Positions 47,201 through 60,393 of a stretch of DNA of 64,000 bases are shown one piece after another. Numbering within the stretch: the first letter of the stretch is position 1; every line of letters begins with the position of its first letter. The notes below the pieces were generated by a model, which was not told the DNA's origin, did no database searches, and saw only the letters and a list, made by a program, of their open reading frames with translations. The position numbers were made by a program, and so were the translations under genes. This stretch comes from Gorsachius magnificus. Its lineage: Eukaryota; Chordata; Aves; Pelecaniformes; Ardeidae. The stretch covers positions 12,151,821-12,215,820 of the forward strand of contig CM067081.1 of assembly GCA_034008185.1 (NCBI GenBank), read 5' to 3'.

Positions 47201-50200
47201 GCAACCTCGCTGCCCATGGTGGCTCCCATGTTTAGACACAGTGCCTGCGGGGCAGCTGGGAATACGCAGCACCAAAGCGAATCAAGTCAAGCCCATCCGG
47301 CCCTACAGAATGACTGCTGAAGCATTTTAGGCATGTTGCCTTTCAAATAAAGACCGTGATTGAGCAATGGTGGTATAATTATGGTGTCTCCCATGCAAGC
47401 AAGTGTGGGTAACTCAGGGCAGTCACAGCTCAGACCCTTGCACAGGCACCATGGGTAGTTTCCTCCCAGAGCACCACAGATGTCACAATGTCAATTATAG
47501 CCTTGGCCTCAGCTCAGCCTGAGTGTTGGGAGGACTTAGGAACTGCTCCAAACATATCAGAGATGGAAACTTCATTTATTTTTTGCCTCTAATTTGCAGG
47601 AGTGCAGTGTGGGTAGGTGGCTGGTGGAGGAGGTCATGCAGCACCATCACCAGCAGCAGAAGACCTCCCAGCAACCTTAACAGAGGGACCCAGTGCATGG
47701 TAACCTGGAATGGGATGCAGGTGCATTGCCAGGGCCCAAAGGCCACCGACCACTTGGGGAGGTGCATATCTGACTAGCAAGTGGTAGGCGATGGTGCTTG
47801 GTGGCAGTCTGCATCTCCTGGTGAGGAGGCTACTGGTGATACTGGGAGAGTGGCATTCAGGGCATGGGGAAAGGTGTGCGCCGAAAGGGAAGCATTGGTT
47901 TGTGTTACTTGGGGCTGCGCTTAGGTGGTGCTAGAGAGTAAATAATTCAAAACTCTCTGTAATTTGGGTCTCTAGATGGGGAGTTCAGCAGCATTTGTCC
48001 CTAAAACATCTTGTGAAGAATGGTGATCAGGTGGACTCAACACTGCCCAATAAGTTCCATCTCACAGGACATGCCAGGGATGCAGTATTCAAGGAAAAGG
48101 AAACTTAAATTGTCTTATCTTTTTAGTATGTTCTCAAAACTTGATTTGAAGAACAGTAGACCCTCCGGTTTTTTCCAGTGACAAAATCCTTGCCTGAAAT
48201 TTCCACCAGAGGGATAGTTAGAGTGATACATCCCAAATAAAAATTCACAGACCAAAATGTGACTGATGCATTCTCTTGCCCATAAGAGCACAATTGGTGG
48301 AGCGGCGAGCACAGCCTCTGTCTTATCTCTTCTGCTGGTCCTATTCCTGCTTCCCAAGAAAGCTCCTTGTCCTTTCTTGCTGTGCTCGTCAGGATTGGGA
48401 CCATTTTGCATTGCCCTGCAAGTTGTGTGGGTGGGAGGAGATCTGTGTAGAGTGGTGTTCATCTTCAGCAGAGCATGGTGGGGCTTCTCCCATACCAAAT
48501 CTGCCTGCAGGAATTTGGAGCCTGAGTGAGTTTTAGTATCACGGTCACCTCTTGAAGGTAAGTCTCCTTTCCCTCTTGGGTGTTTCATAGCCCCGTTGTA
48601 CACAGCATTTCAATGAGGGCTCTCAGACGTGGCACTTGCTTTATGAAAAGTGTGTAGGACCTAGAATTTGGTCCTTCATAGCAACAGGGCCAGTGTATGA
48701 TGACATCAGACTCCACAGTGGAAGTACAGCTAGAAATTCCAGGTTTTATATCCAACTAGCATTTTAAGTTTTGCTGCTGGTTTTAACAGTAGTGTGCCAA
48801 TTTGAGAGACGTTATCTCCACTGAAAAGTTAAAAGCAAGGTCTAACATGGCCAAACCTATGATCCACATTGCAAGCTGTAACCCCTTGTCTTTTCTATGC
48901 CCTTGCCCAGCTGTGGTCTTGCCTCCCTGTGGGGTTCATTTTGAGTTTCCAAGAAGGGGCTACCCAACAGCACGTGTGGCTGATGAGCACAGAGCCTTGC
49001 CCGAAGTCTTCCTGGAGCTTCATGTGTGCGTACTGAGCCTCACATGCAGAGCCACCACTGCAAGACTATGACCGCAGTTCATGCAGTGTTTCCTAGATTT
49101 GAATCACCATGATGAAGTGAATGGGAGTACTCCCATAAATCAAGTTACACATGGAATTAAAAGAAGTGCTTGGTCCTAAGGACAGCAAGCAGGGGCAGTT
49201 CATCTGGTGCTCTTGAAAGGTTTACCCAGCCTTTGTCTACTTCAAACAGCATTTAATTCTTCCTGTAGGTCTTACTTTTCTAAGAGGCCTTTTAGTTCTG
49301 TGAATTAAGTGTTTTCTGAAAATTTAAGTTTACCTGTATATTTTTGTATCCCAGATTTCTATTTCAAATGTCTAAACAATTGTCTGAACCTGGAAGGGCT
49401 TTGGAAAGGTGTTCTCTTAAAGAATTGATGTAGAAACATCAATACAGCAACTGGGGAAAAAAGTTTGATAGTCAGGCTTTATTAATCTCTGATCCTCATT
49501 AAATGTTTGATGTTTCATTCCTGCTTTTGGGAAAATCTCTTGTAAGCCTGTGGAGGAGCCATGTTTTAATTGGATGAATGGAAGGAGCTCCATGGCAGAG
49601 ATTGCAGGTTTGATTTCAGCCTCATTTCCACTTTTTTCAGTCTTATTCCCAGACTGATATGTGCAAAGGTGACTTTCCTCCTGATGAGGGGGCTATATAG
49701 CCAAAGCAGCTTCAGCAAGGTTGGTCTAGATCTATCTTGATGGGATTCAGCAGTAAACTTTCATAAACCGCATGCAAGTTAGCATGAATTCATGCTAAGG
49801 TGGCATTAATTTCCTTCAATGATGTCAGAACACAGCCTCTACATGGCCTTTGGCGACTGCAGCACTGCTACAGGTTATCTTTTCTTTTATGCTTTGCCGT
49901 TCAGGTGGCCACCAGTGCTCATAGACATTAAAGACTTCATTTTCAGAGCAGTGTTATTCTCAGTGCCTGAGAACCTCAGAGAGGGCACAGTAAATACAAC
50001 CTGCTTACATTCCCACTACAGACCCGATGATTGCCTCCTATATTCGCTCTCCTCAGGTCCAAAGCAGTGGTATGAAAGTCTGTCTCTAACCAGCCACATC
50101 CATCCAAGGAGAAGCTACACACCAGTGGTGCATAAAGTAACTCATTTCTGGAAACCAAATGTCTGGTTTACGTCCAGTGTGTAACTCCCTGTCCATAAAG

Positions 50201-51726
50201 TTCTTCTTACATTTACAATTAGTAACTGGGTGATGAAGCCAAGAAATAAAAAAATGAAAAAAGTACCTAAATGGGCCCCTTTTTCTTTATCTCTGTTTCA
50301 CTACCCAATGAAGCCGTGACAACTGCATAGTTCCTAATGTTCAAGGTCAAGTATGTGTGATATTGAACTGAGAAGAATACTACTTGGGAAAGTAGAAGTG
50401 AAAGTTCCCCTTTACCACCCATAAACTTTCCACTCCTACATCCCAGTTCTCCTTTAATTAATGATGATACGGGACAATGGGTAAGTTTATCCAACACAGA
50501 CCTTTTTATGGTGTTAAAGGCAAGTTTGGGTGAAGGTGGATGTTACTAGTTGCTGAGCTTCTGGCCATTTTTCAGTATCTTATTGTCACTTTAAGCATCC
50601 TCCAGGAGGAAATATTTCCCCACAGAAGAGAATATTCTCACTTTGAGCACCCTATCCTTGACTATCCTGTGCTCCTCAATCCCGTTTCCTGGATGCTTTT
50701 CTCTTTTTTCCCATCTGTGGCTCTTCTGCTCTTCCCTCTTCTTTCCTTGCCTGTACCAATGAATACTTTCAATTTGGCAGGGCTTCCTACCTGTTCCTTC
50801 CTAATTCCATCTAATATGATAATTAGCAATGAGATAGTTAATCCTTGCAATCACCATAGTTATGCTTGAAAACTTAGCATGATTAAGGGATGTGCAAGGG
50901 AATTAATCTCTGCTAGGCATTGTTTCAAACTGTCTTATTCAGTTCTGTTGCATATCAATCCTCAGACTGTGCTCATCACGCTGTGATCCGAGCCCTGTCC
51001 AGAGCAGCGTTATGTGATGTACAATATAACAGTCACAGTTCCAACATAACATACATAACAGTACAACGTAACAGTCACAGTCACCAAAATTATAAAAAAT
51101 GTGGAAAAAGTTGGAAAAATTTGAGTTTTCTTTAATCCCGTAGTGTAAAATTTATCTCCAAGTCTATAATGAAGTCAAGGCCTATTATTATTGAATTATG
51201 AGCATAGGTGAACTCTAGGAGAAAATAAATCCCACGTTTGTATTAAAGAAAACCCCATCCTGCCCTTTCTGCAATGCAGTGCAAGTATCACAGCTTGCAG
51301 TTGCATAGCAAGAGTTTCCAAGTCACACTATGGTCTTGATTTCTTCTCCATGGTTGGAGCTCAAGGGTAACAGCAAGGCCCCGAGCATTTGTCAGCATTA
51401 AGCTAAAGGTGGCAGTGGTTACCTAGAAGGTACTTGGTTGCCCATCTCCAGCTGTGAGGTCAGGGTTGGAAGAAGTAAAGAACAGAAGACATCACTGGGG
51501 TTTACCAGTCTGAACTCTGGGCTGGACATTGCATACGCTAGGGCTCCCTGAATTAATTCCTCCTTAAAAGAGGATAACTTTCAGAAAAGCTTCCAATTTC
51601 GCTGTAGCATTTTCAGTGATGAAGAATCCACCTCAGTCCTTGGCAAATCATTCTAACATTTAAAGGACCTTAAAAGGTCCTTAAAAACTGAGCCTCATTT
51701 GTAGTCTTGTTGTCCCAAATAGGGTT
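41251..51726. other. Gene-poor intergenic region
   Basis: I recognise no gene, RNA gene or full repeat in about 10.5 kb. The longest open frames (for example 49819-50184, 121 codons; 48115-48603 minus, 162 codons) lack family resemblance and overlap frames on the other strand. A few short motif repeats occur, such as 'aacagtcacagt' twice near 51030-51080. Mammalian neighbours expected after VSTM5, such as HEPHL1, are not visible here. Confidence 0.6.
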
Positions 51727-52200
51727 TGTTTACCCGGTGTGCAATAAGCCAATCTTCACACACTGAGACGAGATACTGTTTATTCACACAGTTGCACAAG
51801 TTTGGGTGCTATGTGGCCTCCCATGAAGCTAGCACACTTAGTAAGGCTTTCTCAAACGTTCAAACATTACAATTAACATACTTAATTAATAATCATTATA
51901 TTAGCTAATAATACCTATCTCTCATTGGTTCATAATTTCTTCTCTTCAATTTAAAGGTACCATCTGATTTTAATTTATTACGCATGCTCAAGGAAAGTGG
52001 GGTGTAGTTTCTTCTGGCTTCCATTTGAGTGGGTGGTTGCGATCTCCCCTTGCCTGAATTACCTTTCTCCTAGTTCTTGTCCTTGGCACATCTTAAGTAA
52101 CTCTTCCTGGTTTACTAATCAAGACAATAATACAATAATACATCAGCTTGTCTCCTTTTCAATTGCTTTAGCAATCTATTAACTAAACAAAAACATAGAT
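51727..52200 (-). mobile_element. Putative solo LTR, family not identified
   Basis: Read on the minus strand, it shows the layout of a retroviral LTR: a CCAAT motif (51923-51927 region), AT-rich TATA-like sequence near 51865-51905, AATAAA near 51777-51782, a GTGTGTGAAG-containing R/U5-like segment, and a terminal ...CCGGGTAAACA (TGTTTACCCGG on the plus strand at 51727). The U3 boundary at about 52.2 kb is a guess and no target duplication was found. No internal retroviral sequence adjoins it. Confidence 0.45.
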
Positions 52201-53570
52201 GGGGTGGGGCTTCACAATGGACATTCTACAGCAGCATTCATTTTGGATAACAGTCCAAATCTGTCTAGTTTTAACTTCCAGGCATTGGATCTTGTCACAA
52301 AGCCCTGCCTGTGAGAGAAGAGACATCATCAAAGTAGCAGGAACATGCTCTGGGTATGATTCATCACACCCGAATTTCAACATTACAGTGCATAGCATCA
52401 CTCGGGGCTTCCTTGCAGGACAACACAGGCAGCAGCCAGTATCAGACTGTGATTCACTTGATCTGGCTATAGACATCTGTGTTAGATTGTCCATTATCCC
52501 ACACTGAAGTGCACCTTGTTAATTTGTCCGGCTGAGCACACGACGTGCACTGCTCCTCATTGCCTACCCAGTCACCGATAAGTGCAGTTCAATTGCATAA
52601 TGCCAAGAGTCAACCTCACTAGAGATTCAGATGCTGGATGATAATTTCCTACTTGTAATTACATTTCAAGACCTGTCAGTTAGCCAGTTGTTAATGGCAT
52701 TGATTTTGTATTGTTCTTGTTTCTTAATCAAATTTCTGCCTGATACTATCTCAGATGTTCCACAGGAGATGAAGTCTAAAAATGTCAAGGGAAAACAAGA
52801 ACACAGAAGCCTCAGGGTATCTCAGTGGATCCTGCCATCCCAAGCAACAGTAGAGTGCTGCCCAGTTGCTGGTATCTGCTGCTTTAAGTCTGTCTACTGC
52901 AAATATTTTATCCTCTCTGTTCAGTCCCAGGTCCCAGGTTGCTGACTGTCCACTTGCCGTGAATGTTGGTGCATTCCCTGGGTCTTTTTTGGAGTGAACA
53001 AACTGGTTTCTTTGAAACCAAAACTCAGGTGCTATTCTGGAGAAAGTTCACTCCAGAGGACTGAGACTGAACTAGACTGGGCTCCTCCAACTTCTCTAGT
53101 TTTCCACTTCCAACAGGCTTTGCACCCCCACATCCTTGTTGCATTCACTCCAAAACTTGGCCTAGGGGCCCAGGACTGCTCCATCATGCAGAACCATTTA
53201 GTCATGTAGACATAACCTTTGAGTCCCCCAGGTCCTGTCCCTGCCCCATAGAGTGACTCAGCACAAGCAATCTCCAATAAGCTCTTCATCTCCTTTGAGG
53301 TAGCTGATCAAAACTCTTCTAATCTGGAAACTCTTCTTTCCATTTTTAGAATCTTTCTTCTCATTGTCATGAGCAAACCATGGCACCAGGAGCCTTGAAG
53401 ACTCTTTATCACACCCATATTCACATAAATGATCCAGATTGTTCTGCCCTTTTTTGTCCCAGACTTTGTTAGTTTTCATAGACACTTGCATGCAGCCAGC
53501 TAAGCTGGACTTCTGTTTATCTTGGAGAAATTTGAGTCCAGATCCCTGTACAGCAACAAAAAAAGCAGAG

Positions 53571-54139
53571 TGTGCTGGTTTGGCTGAAATAGAGCTAATT
53601 TTCTTTGTAGTAACTAGTATGGGACTGTATTCTGGATTTGTGCTGAAAACAGTGTTGATAACACAGGGGTGTTTTTGTTATTGCTGAGTGGTGCTTACAC
53701 AGAGTCAAGGCCTTTGCTGCTCCTCACCCCACCCCACCAGCGAGGAGGCTGGGGGGGCACAAGAAGCTGGGAGGGGGCACAGCCAGGACAGCTGACCCCA
53801 ACTGACCAAAGGGGTATCCCAGACCATATGGCGTCACGCTCAGCATGTAAAACTGGGGGAAGAAGGAGGAAGGGGGAGATGTTCAGCGTGATGGCATTTG
53901 TCTTCGCAAGTAATCATTATGCATGATAGAGCCCTGCTTTCCTGGAGATGGCTGAACCCCTGCCTGCCCATGGGAAGTGGTGAATGAATTCCTTTTTTTG
54001 CTTTGCTTGCATGCACAGCATTTGCTTTACTTATTAAACTGTCTTTATCTCAACCCAAGAATTTTGTCACTTTTACTCTTCTGATTCTCTCCCCCATCCT
54101 ACCTTAGTGCTTACTTGCTGGCTGGAATTAAACACAACA
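53571..54139 (+). mobile_element. Solo LTR, ERV-L-like family, plus orientation
   Basis: A near full-length LTR of 569 bp starts TGTGCTGGTTTGGCTG and ends ATTAAACACAACA. It includes a central region around 'ggacagctgaccccaactga' and 'gcgtcacgctcagcatgtaa' and a 3' segment 'attaaactgtctttatctca'. No matching 5-bp target duplication flanks it (CAGAG left, GGCAT right), so either it is old or one end has been altered. Confidence 0.88.
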
Positions 54140-54369
54140 GGCATTTTTATGACAACTTCAGAGTGAAAACTTTCTAGGATTCAACTTTCGTTATTACCGA
54201 TGACTAAAGCAAGAACATATCTGAAAAGCCCTTAGTCCGGTCCACTGAAGAGATGCTGCTGCTGCAGGAGTTTAGCTTCTTGATCTTGCTATGAGACTGG
54301 CATTGCACGCTTCCAAATGCATGCATGCCCAGTGATCACTCCCCAAGCCGCGATCAGTCCCCGAGCAGC

Positions 54370-55520
54370 TGAGGTGGGAAGGCACCTCTGGAACTTGTTT
54401 AGTTTAACCTCCGGCTCAGGGCAGGGTCAGTGAGAGCAGGTTGCTCAGATTTGTGGCTTGGATATCTCCAAGGATGGAGTGGATGACCTGTTCCAATGCC
54501 TGATCACATTCACAGTGAAAAAGACTTTTCTTATGGATTATCCTGTGTTTCACTTTGTGTTCATTGCCTCTTGTCCTCTCATTGGGCATCACTGAGAAGA
54601 TTCCAGCTCTGTCTTCCTTTTTCCCCCCCTTCAGGTATTTATATACATTGATAAGATCCCCCTGAGCCTTCCCTTCTTCAGGCTGAACAGTCCTAGCTCT
54701 CTCAGCCTTTTGTCATATGAAAGATTTTCCAAGCCCTTAATAATCTTCATAGTCCTTCAGTGGACTCTCTAGCAAGTCCATGTCTCTCTTAGAATCACAG
54801 AACCATAGAATCTTTTAGGTTGGAAAAGACCTTTAAGATCATCAAGTCCAACCATTAACCTAACCCTGCCATCCCACCACTAAACCATGTCCCTAAGCAC
54901 CTCATCTGTCCTTCTTTTAAATACCTCCAGGGATGGAGGCTCGACCACTTCCCTGGGCAGCCCATTCCAACGTTTGACAACCCTTTCAGTAAAGAAATTT
55001 ATCCTAATATCCTAATTGCCTATACCTCTCCTGACACAACTTAAGGCCATTTCTGCTTGTTCTATCACTTGTTACTGGTACTGGACAGCCCAGCACTGGA
55101 CACAGCAGTCCAGATGTGCCTCACCAGGGCTGCCTTTGCTGAACTTCACAAGGTTTCTCTCAGCCCATTTCTCCAGCTTGTCCAGGTCCTTCTGGATGGC
55201 AGCACACCCATCTGCTGTATCACCCACTCCTCCTGGTTTTGTATCATCTGCAGATTTGCTGAGTGTGCACTGTGCCCCAACACCAAGGCCATTAATGAAG
55301 ACATTAAACAGTCATGGTCCCAGCATCAAATGCTGGGGTACAGCACTAGTGACTGGCATCCAGTTGGACCTTGTGCTGTGGATCACAGACACCTGGAAGT
55401 TCAGCCACTTTTCAGTCCACCTCACTGTCCACTTATCTAATTTCATCAATTTGCTCATTTGTTAGAGGCAGTGTCAAAAGCCTTGCTAAAGCAAAGATAA
55501 ACAACATCCACTTGTTCAGT
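54370..55520 (-). mobile_element. CR1 LINE, 5'-truncated, interrupted by a second CR1
   Basis: A minus-orientation CR1 of about 0.85 kb (excluding the insert) has its 3' end near 54370. Its sequence stops at 54790 in 'agcaagtccatgtctctctt' and resumes at about 55077 with 'ggtactggacagcccagcac', which is the natural continuation of CR1. The far part encodes a broken remnant of the reverse-transcriptase C-terminal region. Confidence 0.85.
54791..55077 (-). mobile_element. CR1 LINE nested in the preceding CR1
   Basis: A 287-bp CR1 3' terminus starts 'agaatcacagaaccatagaa' and continues 'tcatcaagtccaaccattaa'. It has the same subfamily appearance as the copy at 17703-18112 (shared 'aaccctgccatcccaccact' read in the same sense). 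It splits the older CR1 in the same orientation. Confidence 0.85.
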
Positions 55521-55650
55521 GTTGTGAATTAAACTGACCAGGAAAACTACCCGCTGGCTATGAACAGATCTCAACTCATGCAAAATGAGTGTTCACCATG
55601 TATAACAGAGCTTTCTTTCAAAGATCTCAAAATCCTTCTTGGAGTAAATT

Positions 55651-56185
55651 AAAATCACAGAATCACAGAATGGCAGGGGTTGGAAGGGACCTCGGGAGAT
55701 CATCCAGTTCACCCCCCCTGCTAAAGCAGGTTCTCCTAGAGCATGTTACACAGGACATCATCCAAGCGAGTTTTGAATATCTCCAGAGAAGGAGACTCCA
55801 CAACCCCCCTGGGCAGCCTGTTCCAGTGCTCTGTCACCCTCAAAGTCAAGAAGTTCTTCCTCATATTCAGCTGAAACCTCTTCTGCTTCAGTTTGTGCCC
55901 ATTGCCCCTTGTCCTGTCACTGGGCACCACTGAGAAGAGTCTGGCTCCGTCCTTGTGACATCCACCCTTAAGATATTTGTAAGTGTTTATGCGATCCCCT
56001 TCTCTTCTTCAGGCTAAACAAGCCCAGCTCCCTCGGCCTTTCCTCGTAGGAGAGTTACTCCAGTCCCCTCATCATCTTTGTTGCTCTCCTCTGGACCCTC
56101 TCTAGGATTTCCTCATCTTCCTTGAACTGGGGAGACCAGAACTGGATGCAGTACTCTAGGTGAGGTCTCAAATGCTGTCCCTCTT
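55651..56185 (-). mobile_element. CR1 LINE, 5'-truncated, minus orientation
   Basis: A CR1 terminus starts with a doubled 'atcacaga' unit and 'ggcaggggttggaagggacc' and extends to 'gatgcagtactctaggtgag'. It lies about 130 bp to the right of the nested pair and is a separate insertion because it starts again from the 3' terminus. Confidence 0.9.
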
Positions 56186-59100
56186 CAAGGGACTGGGAAA
56201 GTAAACACGAGTGAGTCAAGTGAGTTGCCTAAGGTAGATTTGCAAAGTCTAACTTGTGCAGCAATACCTCCAGGGTCAGATAAAATAACTGGTGGAGGGA
56301 AACTGAGGAGGGGAGGAGGAAAATGGACACGTCTGCCAAGGCAGATCCTGTATTACTTCAAGAGACTTGCCAAAAGATTCAAAACAACAAAACAACCATT
56401 TGGCCAAAGAACTGAAACAAAATACTGTCTGTTCTTGAGGTTGTTTAATGTTGAAGAAAGACATTTCCCAGCAGACTTAAGGAAAACTTTAGCTGTACAT
56501 CTTTTGGGATGTTCATGCTTTTGTGTCTGATAATGGAAACCTTACTCCAGTTCACATTTTCCTCCTTTTTGATTATCCCAGACAGCCCAAATTCCAGTCA
56601 CAAAGATCTTCCTGGCTCCTTCCTGGGGGCTTTGCTGCAGCGGCATTCCCATCCCTGGGGCTTATGATGGATTGCCTCAAAGTTTTAAAGATCAGCAAAG
56701 CAAGCTTCCTTTTTTTTTTGGATTTACAAATGTCCTGGTGTGGGGGATTAATACCTTTGAATTATTCTTGATTTCTAGGAGCACAAAAGCCTGTGGTGAT
56801 CTAGAGCAGGAAGAGTCATTAGAAGACAGAAAAGCTCTGCTAGCTGAGCTGTTCTCAGCAGAGGTTGCAGTAAAGTCTGAGAATTGCAAGGGAAGATTGG
56901 TGTGTGGCATGTGGGATAAAGCCAGAGAGCACAGCATTCATGTGGAAATGATGAGAGGATCACCCTGGGCCCAGGCAGCTCGTTGCCCACATGGAAGTAT
57001 CTCCCTGACAGTGCTAGAAATGTCTGGCAAACCTGCGAGCATTTCTTTGCTTTCTTGCTGGATGCCAGCTGTTATTCCAGTGAGGACACATTTAGGAAAC
57101 CCTAAAAATGAGCATAAGTGAGAAGGGAAGGGGTGCGGATTGCCCTTCAGAAGTGTTATGTTTCTATTTTTCTCATCTATGTAAATCACTGCAAACCAAA
57201 TGCTTCCCAAATTTCAGGTCTTTTTTTTTGTTTGTTTTTTAATTAGACATGACAGATAGGGTATTATTAACCTCAAAAATGCCAGAAGTAGGTAGCAGCT
57301 GTCTAGGCTGGGAAAAGTTAATGAAAACTGGAAGTGTACAGAGTCATTGGCGTGGACACATTGAGGAGGCAAAGGAGGCAAATCCACAAGTGGAGGGGTA
57401 AATTGGGAACCTCTAGTGCTTGAGATATTTTTTTATAAAGAGGGGGCAAGGAAAGAAAAAAGGAATATTGAACTGGAGGCAGTAAGCTGCGAGAGGAATG
57501 ATTTCATGGGAGCTGGGTCATCATCCTCCGTGCTGGCAACACCTCAAGGACTTTGGGTGTGCTTGGCTGGAACAACTAGGCATTTTGTCATTAAGTATAG
57601 GCTAGAATTGCTTTTATATTTATTTTACTTGCAGCTAATTGCTTTCAAAACTTTGCCTGACCTTGATGAATGTTTTCTTTCTAAGCTTGCTGGGGAATGT
57701 TCTGAGGAGGGAGTCATATAAGGATGGAAAATGGTAAACATTCAGGAGAGTTACAGTAATTGTGTCTTTGCCATTTTCATCCCTCCACGCTTAGCAGAGC
57801 ATGTTTTAGTGGTATGAAATTCAGAGAAGCTTTGTAAGAGCAAAATGTCTCTGCTGAGTATGCCCCTTACAGCGCAAAGACTTTCCTATTTGAAGTCACC
57901 GGGGATTTTCTGTGGTGACGCTGGGTGGTGATGTGACAGTGGTGGTGACGCTTTTCAGCAGTGTCCTACCCCAGAGTGCTGTCCTTTGATGCTGTCTGAG
58001 GAAGCTGTGGATCTGCTGCCTGCCAAGCCACGTGCAGGAGCATGGAAAGGCCTTAGTGACTCTGCAGGGGAGCAGCAGGAGAAGCTGGGCATAGAGGCAT
58101 GGAGAAAAAGTATCTCCAAATGTAGTCTTTTGCCTTTCAGAGCCCCTAGTGATGCTGACCTTGACATGAGGGCGCTGGAGTTTCACTCTCATCTGGGCCA
58201 TGCAGCAGGTCCGTGCCTCTGTGCACATGCACTATGCCAGCTTTGCTCTGCTCCACACAGAGGGCCATACAGGTCCCCAAACTAGGTCATCCCTAAATCT
58301 TTCAGGGGAGTATGCTTGGGTCAGCATACAGTACCTCTGATTTAACAGCAGCACTCCAGTTCTTCTGATGCTACGGTAATGACAGCTTTGGTGTCTCCCT
58401 CAGCTAAGCACGACCTCACATGCTCCCACTCAAATCACTGGGCTGTGAAAGACTTCAGTGGGTGACTGCCTAGGGCCACAGTTAATGGTGATGCTTTTAA
58501 TTTTCAAAACCGGTTTTTTTCCTTTTTCTAGGCACATGTTATAATTAATATTTCATGATGGTCTCTAGAGATACAGGAAAGAATTTCTGGTCTTGGTTTA
58601 AAAAAGCATATCAACAGGACCGCTGCGCACAGGAAGTTAAGTGTGCCCAGGTACTTAGATTAGGGCAAAACATAAAGTTGTGTGATATTTTTCTGATGAG
58701 GAGCAGAATCTCCACCTTGCTGAGGATGGGTATTTTAAAGGAGATGGATGGTCCCCGTGGGGAGCAGAGTCATCAAAACCATATCTAGAGCTTAGGCCTG
58801 CCAGTCTTCCTCCCGAGCCACTGCGCTTGCCTTGGTACAGCTCAGAGTGACACGTGGCTCCTCGCTGAGCTTGCTGTGGCCGTGTGTGGTGGCACCAGCA
58901 GAATTTCTCACCTTGTGCATGCACAGCGGGGTGTTCAGCACATGCTGGAAACGATTCACCACGCGGCAGATTGTTTTCACCCTCGGTGGCTCAGTTAGCT
59001 GTCAGGGTTGCTCTGCTGTGGGGTATTTTGGATACATCAGTAAATATCTTCCCTCCAACAGTGCCAGGTGTTTCCACGCACAGCAGCTCCCACAACCACT

Positions 59101-59763
59101 TTGTGAAGGTTTTGTGGCGAGGGCCTGCCCAGAGGACAGCTCCTGCTGGCTGCTGTGGGTGGACAGCAACTGAGCCTTGGTGAGGCACTGCAAAGCTGCC
59201 GAGGGAAGCATCAAATGACAGCCATTCATGAGCCATTGCTGCAAAATCCTTCTGAATCTTTATTTAAGCTCCCATCTTAACAACCCATCCCACTATTGGA
59301 TAGTCTTGGTTCATGAGACTTCAGGCTAGAGGCCAAACTCCTTCACACAGATGATTTAACCAGGTGTTTTAGAGAAGACTTATTCAAGAGTCTCTTTGGC
59401 ACATTCATTTTTCAAGCTGGTTGAGTTTTTGTAAATAGTGGCTATGCAAAACTTTCTTATCCAGTTATTAAGAGCTGTTGCTTCATCTTGTTCACCTGCT
59501 TCTGCTCTACCAGGTCATATGAGAGGCGATGTCCTCTCTTCAGCGGCAGCGGACTCCATGGCCTGAGACCATGGCTGGGGAGAGGCATATGGGAAAGTTT
59601 TTGTGGTATCAAGGAAAGCTTTGTAAAGCATACAAAGAATGGTGCAGAACTGCTATTACTGCTGGACTGCTGTGGTGGTTGCACTGCATTTATAATCTGT
59701 GGTTTTATAGGTTTGATGCACTCTCCAGGGGTGATTATGCTAAAACTCTAGCTGTTGGAATGG
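56186..59763. other. Intergenic sequence without recognised features
   Basis: No gene, RNA gene or repeat was recognised. The several open frames of 80-150 codons (for example 56672-57121) overlap one another on opposite strands and carry no recognisable motif. Confidence 0.55.
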
Positions 59764-60356
59764 TGTCCTGGTTTAATCCCAGCCGCCAACTCAGCCCCAC
59801 GCAGCTGCTCGCTCACTGCCCACCACTGGGATGGGGGAGAGAATTGGAAGGGTAAAAGTGACAAAACTCATGGGTTGAGATAAAGACAGTTTAATAGGGA
59901 AAGCAAAAGCCACGCACACAAGCAAAGCAAAACAAGGAATTCATTCACCACTTCCCATGGGCAGGCAGGGGTTCAGCCATCGCCAAGAAAGCAGGGCTCC
60001 ATCACACAGTGATTACTTGGAAAGACAAATGCCGTTATGCTGAACATCCCCCCCTTCCTCCTTCTTCCCCCAGCTTTACATGCTGAGCATGACGCCATAT
60101 GGTCTGGGATGCCCCTTTGGTCAGTTGGGGTCAGGTGTCCTGGCTGTGCCCCCTCCCAGCTTCTTGTGCCCCCCCAGCCTCCTCGCTGGTGGGGTGGGGT
60201 GAGGAGCAGCAAAGGCCTTCACTCTGTGTAAGCACCACTCGGCAGTAACAAAAACACCCCTGTGTTATCAACACTGTTTTCAGCACAAATCCAAAATATA
60301 GTCCCATACCAGTTACTATGAAGAAAATTAACTCTATCCCAGCCAAAACCAGCACA
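59764..60356 (-). mobile_element. Solo LTR, ERV-L-like family, with intact 5-bp target duplication
   Basis: A complete 593-bp LTR in minus orientation starts TGTCCTGGTTTAATCCC and ends CCAAAACCAGCACA. It is flanked by AATGG on both sides (59759-59763 and 60357-60361), a 5-bp target-site duplication. No internal provirus remains, so it arose by LTR-LTR recombination. It is the best-preserved of the four copies or fragments of this family in the window. Confidence 0.92.
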
Positions 60357-60378
60357 AATGGGAACAGGTTTGCTCACC

Positions 60379-60393
60379 TTTTTTTTTTTTTTT
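60379..60393 (+). repeat. Poly-T run
   Basis: A T15 homopolymer lies just right of the solo LTR. It is outside the target duplication, so it is not part of the element. Confidence 0.8.

Noticed and set aside
48115..48603. 162-codon minus-strand frame in the gene-poor region
   Set aside because: It overlaps frames on the other strand and has no motif, splice or homology support.
49819..50184. 121-codon plus-strand frame
   Set aside because: No recognisable family; composition and context fit chance.
54310..54370. Possible extra minus-orientation fragment of the ERV-L-like LTR (agtccccgagcag)
   Set aside because: The similarity is too short and imperfect to separate from chance by eye.
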